Positions 10,730 through 21,400 of a stretch of 64,000 nt of DNA are shown in pieces. This stretch comes from Holothuria scabra (taxonomy: Eukaryota > Echinodermata > Holothuroidea > Aspidochirotida > Holothuriidae): assembly GCA_037179385.1 (NCBI GenBank), contig CM074193.1, forward strand, positions 1,741,931-1,805,930, written 5' to 3'. Within the stretch, counting starts at the first letter, position 1. Each line of letters begins with the position of its first letter. The notes beneath the pieces were generated by a model, which saw only the letters and a program-made list of their open reading frames with translations, was not told where the DNA came from and did no database searches. Made by a program: the position numbers and the translations under genes.

Positions 10730-11660
10730 AAATTTTGCTCCTGCTGACAGGCAGGTCGCTAATGTCACTCCAAATTCAAAAAGGGGGATTGGAACTCATC
10801 TTGCAATTACAGGCTGGTCAGTTTAGTGTTGTGTGCAAAATTATGAAATCCTTAATCAAGGACTGTTTGTTCTTGAACATCATTTACATGTAGATGATGG
10901 GTTACTCAATCTGACTCAGCATGGTTTCCTACCCAGTACTACTGTAGTAGTACAGTAGGTCTTGTGTTACAGATTTGCTTAGCTTTCTTGAGGATGTTTC
11001 TTTGCCTCTTAATTCTGGTTCCAGTGTTGATGTCATTTACACTGACTTCCAAAAAGCCTTTGACAAAGTACCTGTAGGTACACTCATGGTAAATTTGCAT
11101 CTAGTTAGGCATCAAAGGCAAATGTGCTCAGTGGATTAATTTGTGGCTCAATGGTACAGTAGGTCTCAGAAAATTGTTGTCAATGGCAATTCTTGGAATG
11201 AAGTCTCAAGTGGTGTATCACAAGGTTCTGTTATTCCCCTACTTATTTTCGTAATTTTCATAAATGATATATCTCTATCACTTCCAGTGTAAGCTTGCTG
11301 ATGATACTAAGCTAGTAAGCTCTATAGGAAGGTTGGGCATAAGGAAGATCTTATTGCTTCAGAGTGATTTGGGCAGGTTATTTTCATGGTCTCAGACTTG
11401 GCAAATGTCTTATAATGCTGATAAGTGCAAAGTCCTCCACTTGGTTCCAAAAATTTCTGCTATGATTATGCTATGAGTGGTGCAAATTTGTAAAAGGCTT
11501 GATAAGTCTTTTGCTATCTGGACTTAACATTAGGAAGTTCAGTTTCTCTCATAGGGTTGTTAATGGGTGGAATACTGTAGCCTGTCAGAGTGGGTTGTTA
11601 ACTCTACAGTGTACATCAGTACCTTGCTTTAAGGTAAAGTTAATGAATTATGGGTGTGAC
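10730..11660 (+). pseudogene. Second-family LINE RT remnant
   Basis: Frameshifted pieces in RT order: ANVTP-KKGDW-NYR (about 10755-10810), VVCKIMKSLIKD, LTQHGFLPST and VDVIYTDFQKAFDKVP (about 11027-11075). Then KIVVNGNSWNEVSSGVSQGSV (in two pieces, to about 11240), IFINDIS, LADDTKL and YNADKCKVLH. After a jump near 11480-11530 comes FSHRVVNGWNTV near the C-terminus. The jump looks like an internal deletion. The wording differs from the FADN element, so it is another lineage. The rolling-circle-like element starts 9 bases after its end. Confidence 0.88.
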
Positions 11661-11668
11661 CAATTTTT

Positions 11669-14226
11669 GATTCCTTGCCGAAGGCAGGCAAGGAATCTAT
11701 GCGACGGTGATGTCGTGTGTGTGTATGTGTGTGTGTGTGTGTGTATGTGATGCCTGCTTGTAAACGCGATATCTCAAGAAGGGTATTTCCGAGGGATCTC
11801 AAACTTGGTATGTGGATTGCCCTTATTGATTAGATGATCCCTACCGTTTTTGGTGGAGGTCAAAGTTCGTTTGAGGTCACCAGGGGTCAAATGGTAAATA
11901 CCTTGGAAATAGCTCGTAAACACGATATCCGTCTCCAGAAGGAAAAATGTGAGTAATCTCATACTTACCATGTGGATTGCCCATATTGAGTAGATGATCC
12001 CTATTGTTTTTGGTGTAGGTCAAAGGTCATTTGGGGTCACCAGAGGTAAAAAGGTTAAAACCTTAAAAACACTGCATCTCAAGAAGGGTAACTGTGAGGG
12101 CTCGTATACATAGCATGTGGATTGTCTATGTTAAGTAGATGATCCGTATTGTTTTTGGTGGAGGTCAAAGGTCATCTGGGGTCACCAGAGGTCAAAACAT
12201 CAAAACTTTGTAAACAGTATATCTCAAGAAGGGTAACTGTGAGGGATCTCATACTTAGCATGTAGATTGTCCATATTGAGTAGATGATCCCTATTGTTTT
12301 TGTTGGAGGTCAAAGGTCATTTAGGGTCATCAGAGGTAAAACCTTGCACATACTTTATCTCAAAAAGGGTAACTGTTAAGGTTAATATTCATTAGTGCAT
12401 AGGGTTAAGAGTTTTGAATGGCATGGGTAATGTAAGATGCATAGGTAAGCTTTCGAAATCCACTTCATTATGTAAATGATCAAGTTGGGTAATTTCAAAA
12501 TATGTACTGAAGCAATTTCACTGTATTAAGAATGTCTAAAGTGCATAAAAGTGCATTTGGTACAGTGTTTATGTTGATTTTAGTTTAGTTTTGCCCTATA
12601 ACATTTAGTGCCAGCATTAACACACATAAGAGTAAGTGGGTAGAACAAATTCTGAAAAAGTTAAAAAGGAAAAAACTGTTCATCAGACCGACATGTTCGT
12701 TAATTTATCTTTGTCATAGGTATGCTGATTTTGCCATAAGTATCTCAGCCTATAGATTTTCATGAAATATATTTCCTACTCTTAAGTGGAAGTTTCTAGC
12801 AGTGTCTGGAACATGTGAGTTAAACAAAGGCTGTATGAGGGTTATTTGAGTACATAGTCTGAACATATTGGAGAAAGCTTCCATGCCCACAAAGCAGAGG
12901 AATTGTTCAGTGGGGAACTTCATAAGTGTTAACTTTGAACAGATCAAGTGCTCTGTATGATGCCCAAAATTTCATTTAGAGCATACAGACATTGTTTCTT
13001 AACTCTAAAGAAAAAAATGAAGATAACATTAAATTTAGTATCAAAGATTGTTAAAAGTTACAGACAAACCTTGTGCCACTGTCCTCATAAGGACATGTAA
13101 GTGGGAACTAGATAATTAAATACACCACGGGTAATTAGTTTTATAAAAAGAACTAAATAACTGATCAGTTGGATCAAATACCCTTGAGCACGCTTGAACT
13201 GAGATTGTCTAATTGAATGAATCAAATTGTAACTGACCCACCAGAATCTGTGAAAATTGCTGGTCACTGTTATCTTACCTACTTTATCACATTTGACTGC
13301 CACAATGTCCTGAGGGGTTTTCTCATTGAATCATACAGCTCAATGGGTTTAACCATTTCCTACCTGTCTGACACTCATTTAGCCCTCTCAGTAAGGCTTG
13401 TTTTTCAGAAAGTACTGTAGTTCATGTACTCAAAACAAGCATAATAGTATCTACTGTGTATCAAACAAAGGACACTTGACTTGTACTCTGTTTTGTGGTG
13501 TTCCTACAAGCAGTCAATTTAAGGCAAATACAAATCTTGTTAATTTCTGGATTAATGGGGTTCCCATTTTTTGTTAATTTTCAAGGACATCATCGTCATT
13601 GGGAAGGGCATTACACCAAAAAACAAATACAAAAGGATCACCACTAATAGCCAAGGTTACACCTTTCTGTTGAGATGTCTCTACTGTATGTTTATTTATG
13701 GATGACTGTTAGGATTAGGACTTGTTCAAATACTAACCTCAATGCAGTCAACTTTTTGGATCATAGAGACATCATTTTAGCGAGCCATCCTCAGTACCCA
13801 AAATTTTGATTTAAAGGAGCATGTTTCAAAAATATCTCTTTATCAAGTTAATAGACAACATAGTTTACCAGCATCATAACTGTGTGGGAGATTTCTCATG
13901 TTTGTGGAGGTCAAAGGTTGGGGTCACAAAAAGGCAAAACCTTGTAGACATGACATTTTTATGTGGTTGTTGAACTGTGGAGGGATCTCATACTCAGTTT
14001 GTGAACTGCTCATATTTAGCATGTTAATGGTCTTTTTAGGTAGTTGCTCCCTATTGTTTTAAGTGAGGGTGAAAGGTCATTTTGGGTCATATGATCTCAA
14101 AAGGTTTTGACCTTACTAGTATACCTCAGTATTTGTGAGGGATCTCATGCTTGTCATGTGGGCATGCATGTTCATTATGACAATATATCATATGGCAAGG
14201 AATCACTAAGCCTTTTGGCTTTCTAG
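11669..14226 (+). mobile_element. Helentron/HINE-like element, family B
   Basis: The 5' end begins GATTCCTTGCC, which forms a perfect 11-bp inverted repeat with 11687-11697 (7-base loop). A TG microsatellite follows at about 11718-11750. The 3' region repeats the 5' motif in inverse (GGCAAGGAATCA, 14194-14205). It ends with a hairpin AAGCC-TTTT-GGCTT (14208-14221), one T, then CTAG at 14223-14226. Flanking bases are T on the left and T on the right, with no target duplication, as described for Helentrons. The body has ~145-bp units at 11750-12375 and 13880-14150. The intervening ~1.5 kb (12380-13870) carries nothing recognised. No Rep/helicase is encoded, so it would be non-autonomous. Confidence 0.72.
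11750..12375. repeat. ~145-bp tandem units with nuclear-receptor half-sites
   Basis: Four units, each with ATATCTCAAGAAGGGTA or similar, CATGTGGATTG, TAGATGATCCCTATTG and the GGTCA block. Perfect AGGTCAAAGGTCA occurs at 12017, 12162 and 12307, spaced exactly 145 bases. The first unit is degenerate at this site (AGGTCAAAGTTCG near 11860). Confidence 0.85.
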
Positions 14227-14584
14227 TTAAGAAGCTTATACAGTGGGAATTACTGTCCTGCTCGGTGAAATTGACTTTTCCCCTTGCTATTCTACAAAAA
14301 AAAAAAAAAAAACTAGCCACCAGCAAACTTGGTATAAGCAGTCATCTCATACTGCTCACTCAGCAGCTAGTCACCAGGGGAATAGGTACCACCCTCAGAT
14401 ATAAGGCCTAGGCAAAGGGCCTTGGCCTAAACCTGAATAAGATCGCAAGTCATCCAAACTTAATGCATAATGAATTCACATTTTACATACTGCAGCCTAT
14501 AATGCCGGAAATTGTTTCTGGATGTGGATAAATACTGTGCAGCACTACAGGTGGAGTCCAATGCAGAGAGACTTTGTGTTCTTT

Positions 14585-15145
14585 TGAACCGTTAATCCTC
14601 CCATCGCACTCTGAAGAACCCCAGGGCAGAGTTCTTGAATAACTTGAGGTCCTGGAGGTCAGTAATATCCTGGAGATAAAAGGTTCCTGTCTCTGAAGGT
14701 GCGAGGAAAGAAGCTGTATTTATAGTAGTCCTTGTTTGTTTGAATAGTTGTGTCACTGCATGAGTTGTGATGACTATGGTAGAGGGCCGCCAGACAGATT
14801 GTTGGAGGACAGCAGTTGGCAAGGCCAGGAGGCTAATCTGGCCTTCTAGAGACCAACCTTCCTATTTCAAGACCATCTACTGTATATCTCAGAGGCTCTC
14901 CCACCCTAAATCCCTCAGCATAATTTCAGAAACACTGAGCCTATGGGCAGAGTAATGAATTACAAACAAAACTAAGCAGCCCAGCCACCTACATGAAATT
15001 TGCTCAATTTTGTTAGGAAAGGAGGCAGTGTCAGGATCCCAGACAGAAGAAGCATACTCTAATAAGGGTTGAACAAGTGTGAGATACAGTAGGCATTACT
15101 GTAGCTTTCATGCTCCTTTTCAGTGCTGTGTATAAGTAATGTTTC
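14585..15145 (-). pseudogene. C-terminal LINE ORF2 remnant, third lineage
   Basis: On the - strand: LVQPLLEYASSVWDPDTASF (about 15075-15015), a degraded middle with SVSEIMLRDLGWESL, then DYYKYSFFPRTFRD and ELCPGVLQSAMG near 14590. This is the conserved C-terminal tail of CR1/Jockey-type RT proteins. Several frameshifts are needed to follow it. It ends about 30 bases after the last recognisable codons. Confidence 0.82.
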
Positions 15146-17589
15146 GCTCAGAGGGATCGATCACAGTACAGTATGTACAGTAAGTTACTCAGTAGATGCA
15201 CTACTGTACGTATGGTAACTGGGCATAGTCATTGACAGGTTCAAATAAAGAAAAAGGCTTCTGATTTAAAGAAATAGGCTACTGATTAACATTACTTGGT
15301 AGTTTGCTAGTTAAGCCATCATGGGACTTCATGGCGCTATATATTTTCAAAGCTACAGGTATGATACTGTACCATTACAAATTCTCATGATTATCACAGA
15401 TTTTAACCTTTGTTACATCACTGATTCATTTTAAATGTTACCCTCCTGAACTCACAGACTAAAACTGGTCATCTGTAGAGAACACAGGATCTGCGCTAGA
15501 CAGAGCTTAACATACAGTAAGTTGTGTAATCTTCACTTGGTTGCCAACAATGTACGTGTAGACTTAAAACAGATATGTACAAGCCTCAAGACAGTAATGG
15601 AATCTACAGTATACTTGCATGTCATCATCAGTCTCCTTTCATTTTCTTTCTGTGAAAAGGACTGCTTCAGCATAGGTATTCTTTTTCTCAAAACCAATGG
15701 TCCGGGGAAACTGCAAACCTCCAGCCATAAGGGATTATTCCTCTCTTGAACCTTTTAGTAATCAACTACATAAACTGAATTTGACATCTTTGAGAAGACT
15801 GAAACCAGTTAGTTTATATAGCTTGTCCTCTGGCTGTTACACAACTACTGTACAACTTTATATCTCATCTGTTGACAACTGTTGGGAGTATCCTACAGTA
15901 CCAGAACAACAATATACAGTACCAAATTACGATATGCCTACTATGCCTAGCCAATAGCAGGCCTAACTTAAGAAGGTCCTAATTTAGAATGTGTCTCTGG
16001 AAGTGACATCATATTTTTAATGACTCACAATTAAAAAACAAGACATTCAAAGTTAAAGTTGTGAGCAATAATTTGAATTAAAAGACATGCAGAGAAGTGT
16101 ACTGACATAATGTTGTGGAAGAAAGAAGTGTGTTACTACTGTACAGTACAAGGTAAGCAGTACCAAGGGCACAAGCACAAGCATCATGAAGACACCTGCC
16201 CCCTGTACCTTACCTGTACGTGATTGCCAATGAATCGTACATTATGTACATCACATACCATGTGTAAAATGTACATGATAGCCTATGGGTCACTGCTAAC
16301 AAGTTGGGGGTTGATTTTCATAGTCATCTGTTTAGTTGTCCAGGATAACTAAAGTTCCATTGAATTGACAACCAAAACTTGCTCTTCAAAAATTATGAAA
16401 ATTTTAGAGCAGTTATCTGGCTGTTATCTGGCAGTTATCTAGCTTTAGAAAAGGCACTCTACTGTGGATAAGTATAAAAAAGAGGCATAATGACAGACAT
16501 TAACAGACCAACAGATATAATAGATGGTCATGAGGTTTCATGGATCATGTTTCTAACCCATTAACTGGCTTTTTCTTCCAAATTTTGCCACTGGCTTGTT
16601 TTCCCTACACTATTTTTAAAGTCTGCAGTATCTTCTGGCCAGGAGTTGAACTCCAGAGCATTTCCTTAGTGTACAGTGAAATGATTCTGGTTTTGTCAAA
16701 TATAAAATGATACAGTGAGTACTTGTGAAGTAGTAAAGGTTCATGCAATCTTGCTTTGAAACAGTATAGCACGTTGCACTGTAAACACCATAAACAAGGT
16801 ACAGTATATATAGATTTTCTGTCATTCCCCTCTTGTTGTAAATGTCACATTAATGTGTTCAAGGAAAACCAGGAGGTTGCACACTCTCTCTTTAGGGTTG
16901 TTATGGACAAGTAGATTTTATTCATAATTGGCTAGCTTTTCTACATCAGCAAGGAACAATGTTGTGAGCATGCTCTCAAGAAGTTGTATTGAGACAATGT
17001 TATGGCCTATCCTTTATCATTGAAACACAAAGGAATGGAAAACTACAAAATGAAAGTCCAATGCATGGATCAAATGCACTCTTAATATTATTTTTCACTT
17101 TCATTTAGACTTGCACCAAGTCTCTCACGTATTCCTTCCATCCACCTTCCATTTTATTTCTGTTCCTATTCTTCACGGTGATTTCATTGCATTGTGCTGC
17201 TATGCAACTATTTAGATTACTTCTCACTGCCCCATCAATTTCAGTGAGCTAGTGCTGTAACACCTGTTTACAACAGTACGTGAAGACTGTGCACAGCTCA
17301 CACACACAAGCCTGCTGAGCGGCCAGTTCAAACTTGCCGGTTGCTGTGAGAGACTTGTATCTTTTGCATCTGTTTATGTCATCATCTTTAACTTCTATAT
17401 TGTTTTATTCATCTTAGAATTTAAATGAATATATTTCAAGATAGTTTACTGTGTTATCCAATCAGCTTCAGCATTTTGCGGTTTTTGCTGGATATTCATT
17501 AAGATCATCGTGTGATGAACGGTGCATCCTTCTGTCTGTTTACAAATAGAAAGCTTTTCATTGGCTACAGAGATTAGTGATTAAAAGCC
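15146..17589. other. Upstream region of WDR3, no gene seen
   Basis: About 2.4 kb without a supported gene. It is dense in TACAGTA/TACTGTA words (for example near 15170-15215, 15890-15920 and 16135-16155). No RNA gene or element ends recognised. Confidence 0.5.
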
Positions 17590-17865
17590 GGACTGCCCAA
17601 AATTCTACGTCACCAGTTGCAAAAGTTACAAGTCTCTAGAGCAAGCTAGGTCTCTGCTTGTTGATATGTGCACAGTGTATAAACACGAATCTGCCATGCA
17701 CGATCGTTACAAAGACTCAGTGTAGAAACGTTCGAAGCAGTGAGTGTAAGAACTTGTTAGCGGGCATTACAGGTCGAGGTGTGTTGGTCGATGTGGGTTG
17801 GTTTAATAGCACAGTGTGTATTGGCGTTAAAAAAAGTCAAAGTGGAAAGATGAAAGTGTAAGAAG
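17590..17865 (+). promoter_or_regulatory. Candidate WDR3 promoter / non-coding first exon
   Basis: CpG dinucleotides are clustered here relative to the surroundings (CTACGTCACC near 17605, CACGATCGTT near 17700, AACGTTCGAAG near 17730, then GCGGGC, GTCGAGG and GTCGATG). Two plausible 5' splice sites follow (GTAAGAAC near 17749 and GTAAGAAG near 17859). A 3' splice site at 18264 demands an upstream exon, and this is the best nearby candidate. There is no direct transcript evidence. Confidence 0.3.
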
Positions 17866-18264
17866 TTGGTTTGTATGCAGAGGTGCATTGGGAGAGGTCA
17901 AAGGGTTGACACATAGAAAAGGAATAGTGACAGAGGAGAATCCTTACAGCTGAGAGGAAACATCTCGAGAGACTTGGGGCAAGTCTAACTTTCATTTGGA
18001 CAAGCAAACATCTTTACAGACATCAATTTGAATCCAGCTTGTCTGGTGGACAACCTGAAAATTTCCTTAAAAATCAGACTTGAAAAGTTTTATGCCCATA
18101 CAGGATTCTCAATAGCCAGTCATGGACACATTCTCTGTATCTCTGTATCTTTGGCCGAATTGGTTTGACTGCTTTTTAACTTTAAATGTTTTACAATTTT
18201 GTTTTATTATACACATTCTACTGTACTGTACAGTAATATCTGTATTTTTTCTCTTTTTCTCCAG

Positions 18265-18292
18265 AAAAGGAACTGACTTGACGGCATGTAAG
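18265..18292 (+). promoter_or_regulatory. WDR3: WDR3 5' leader part in the first coding exon, with start-stop uORF
   Basis: The 28 bases between a strong 3' splice site (pyrimidine run then CCAG ending 18264) and the WDR3 start. They contain ATGTAA at 18286-18291, a start codon followed at once by a stop, ending one base before the real ATG. The main ATG has A at -3 and G at +4, a strong context; the upstream ATG has G at -3 and T at +4. Confidence 0.7.
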
Positions 18293-18463
18293 ATGGGACT
18301 GACCAAACAGTATTTGCGCTATGTGCCCTCTGCTGTCTTTGGAGTGGTGGGCTCCAGTAAATCCAATATCATATTTGTGAACGTCAGAGGTCATCTTGGC
18401 AAGTACGCTGCTGTTTCAGCTGTAGAAAATGTGTTTCTCTGGGACTTAAAAAAGGCTGAAAAG
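18293..18463 (+). CDS. WDR3: WDR3 coding exon 1
   Basis: 57 codons ending in phase 0 at AAG|GTACAG. Holds the start and the first WD40 blade strand (ENVFLWDLKK). The start was chosen for its family match and good context. The following ~990-base intron has nothing but a T run and TACAGTA words. Confidence 0.96.
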
Positions 18464-21400
18464 GTACAGTACAGTATGCTATCATTTACATAACTTTATG
18501 CAGTATATTTTGTTTACTAATATTTTGTAGTTTGTTACCAGGTATTCTCAACACTTTTATGGCAAAAATTTCGAATAGATATTTGAAGATTTAGTAAAGT
18601 TGCGATCGTTGTCATACTCTGTATTTAAGTTTTTCAACATCAAAAGGAGTACCTTAGTGTAGGTACAGTAGTAGATGCGCTAGAAGTATTCACTTGCTAA
18701 ATTTACAGGTTTAATGGCACTGTACAGTAGCTCCTTCATTTGTGTTCATTTATATTCTACTCCAGGAAATGTGGTTGCAATGAATATATCAAGCATCATG
18801 GTAGATTTCATCAAACAATATTATATGTTTCATTCTCCATACAGGAGGTGCTTTTCAGACATGCCAGTTACAACTACTTAGACTTTATGATATACTGTAA
18901 CAGTACAGTAGTTAATTGATGCACTCTACAGTACTTACTACCAGTTCCTAAAAAGTCATTAAAATAAAATGTGCTTCAAATTTCTCAAAGGTTATATTGT
19001 ACGTTCTTTTATATTACACTATTTACGTTTCTATATAATCATACAGTATATACATGTGTGTATAAAAATTATCATACACTATTTTAATTTGGTACTTTTG
19101 TCTGCAGCTCTAAAGGAACAATCAGAGTTTTTTTTTTTTTTGGTGGAGGGGAGGGGATAGGGTGGGGGAGGCATCACAACATTTCTGCAATACATGTACT
19201 TTGATAAGAAGTAGAAATTGCTTATCACAGTGTAATGGGTGACTGTGTAGAGGAGACTGTCTTTCTTTTCAGAAAAACCTAAGATTTTTTACCCATAATA
19301 TTTCAAGAAATCCTCATTCAGCAGAAATTAGCACAACAAAAGACTGTGCTAAAGTCTGTTTTCCAGTTTGCAGCTTTTTTTTCCTTTTTTTTTTTATGAA
19401 AAGATGAAAACATGGATTAATTGCTCAAAACTTTTCATAACTTTTTACAGGTATTGACATTGAAAGGTGATAAACATGAAGCATCTATCCTGGCTATTGG
19501 AGCAAATAAATCTCAGCTCGCTGTCGGATACATGGATGGGTCAATCAGATTGTTTGACCTAACAAGTGGTGGAGAACCTACAGTCACTTTTAAGGGCCAT
19601 AAATCTGCTGTCACTGCTCTTACATATGACAATACTGGGATGCATTTAGTATCTGGATCAAAGGTATTTGAATTTTATCTTTTTGAAGGTGTGTCATGCT
19701 GTATTGTTGCACCTTTTTATAGTTCTTTTACTCCAAATGAACCCGGTACTACTGTACTGTAGTTATGCCATTCTGCCATTGTGTTTGGTGCTCAGCATAA
19801 GCAATGGAGTAGAAAAAACAAGCCAGTGAGTCACACAACTGGTAAAATGGCTGTGGCCGACTCGACCTGAACCAATTGGTTGGAAACTGGGCTGTAAAAC
19901 TCTATCTAACTAAGTAACCTACTGTACTTATGAGGTGAGAGGTGCAAAGAAAAGCTACCCAGTGCTACAAATAACCGTGAAAAAAGGCACAGCTTAAGTG
20001 TACAATTTAGATATAGCCTAGAGGTAAGGGCTCCATGGCCATTGGTAATGGCCCACAAACCATGGCTGTGATGTCCCTTAATTCAAGCTTTGGGGAGTGT
20101 TTATATGCCATTGTGGTAATATGGTACAGTGGAATTCAAATTTTGGGAGCACATTTTCCCATGTTTGTGATAAAATGGGTACTAACTGTGGTTCAGTAAT
20201 TAACACAATCTTTGGCATCACTTGCAAATTTACACGCAAGGACTCAGTGTTTAGGGAATGCACCATCAAGACTTTAAGACTGTATTACCATTCAGACTGT
20301 TTAGAAAATTGGTAAGTAACTACACTGCTGAAATTTCAAAAAATAGTATTTGTTACTTATAGTGCATTCTATTTTGAAGCATAAAACTGCAATGCAGTAT
20401 TGAATTTTCAATTTGTTGTCTTAATATCCAGAAATCCCCTGACATTCTCTTTGTGTTACTGCCACTTCTCAGATTTGGATGTCTACCTCACCAAAAATTG
20501 CTGTGACTGGCACTTGCTCTGTACTTTTGAGCACATGTGTACAATTGTACAAAGCAGGTGTACTGTTTTGAGTATAAGAGTCTTCTTGCAGTGTTTAAAT
20601 GTATTCACAATTGAACACCAGCATACTTACCCAGGTTGCTTCAATTTAAAGCCCTTTATTCCACTAGATTTTCAAAGGGTTTACTTTTTGAGGTTCCTTT
20701 TACTAACAACACTAATTCCTTTGAGGATCTTTCTTTTAGTGTCTGTGGTTGTAAGAGTTGGAATGCCATACTGTCAATGTAAGGCAACAATTTTCCTTTA
20801 ATTCTTTTTAGGATGTTTTTACAGAAAATTTTGTTCTTTGTACTGTAAAGCACCATGCATGGAGTGTGTTTCAATGTAATGTATTCTCTATCACATTTTA
20901 CAACCCAGATCCAGTCATACCAAAGACTAAACATGTACATGGAACCTACTGCCATTATGCTTGATGCTCTACATTAGCAATGGGGTAGGCAAAATAAGCC
21001 AGTGTGCCTCAACTAGAAATGAGGAAGCTGCAAAATTTGGGAAATAATTATATTTCTATCAAACTGAAGTTGACTGAAAACAATAGAAATGGAAGGTATT
21101 CCACTAAGGTATACAAAATGTTACCCCAACAGGGATTCTGCCAGAAACACCAAACAGGGAGATTGATTTCTGCTAGTGCTAAACCCCAAGTCAAAATTTA
21201 TTCTGTCCTGCATTGAAGGAACTATGTAGTCAAGTTAGCATGTACTCTTTGTGTGTCTGTTTGTGTGTATGTATATTTGAGATGCCAGCTTGAGTAAGCA
21301 CCAACTCAACAAGGGAAATGTTGGACTGAGATGAAAGTTGGTATATACAGTAGTACTGCTATAATGAGAAGGTGTGCCCAATCATTTCTGGTGGAGGTCA

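Noticed and set aside
11499..11750. Possible small gene with VVNGWNTV
   Set aside because: It is the C-terminal tail of the LINE remnant running into the TG tract of family B.
17658..17861. Short frame upstream of WDR3 as a separate gene
   Set aside because: No family motif; more likely part of a non-coding first exon or promoter.
20400..20801. 133-codon frame in WDR3 intron 2
   Set aside because: No recognisable domain or splice support, and it lies inside an intron of the same strand.
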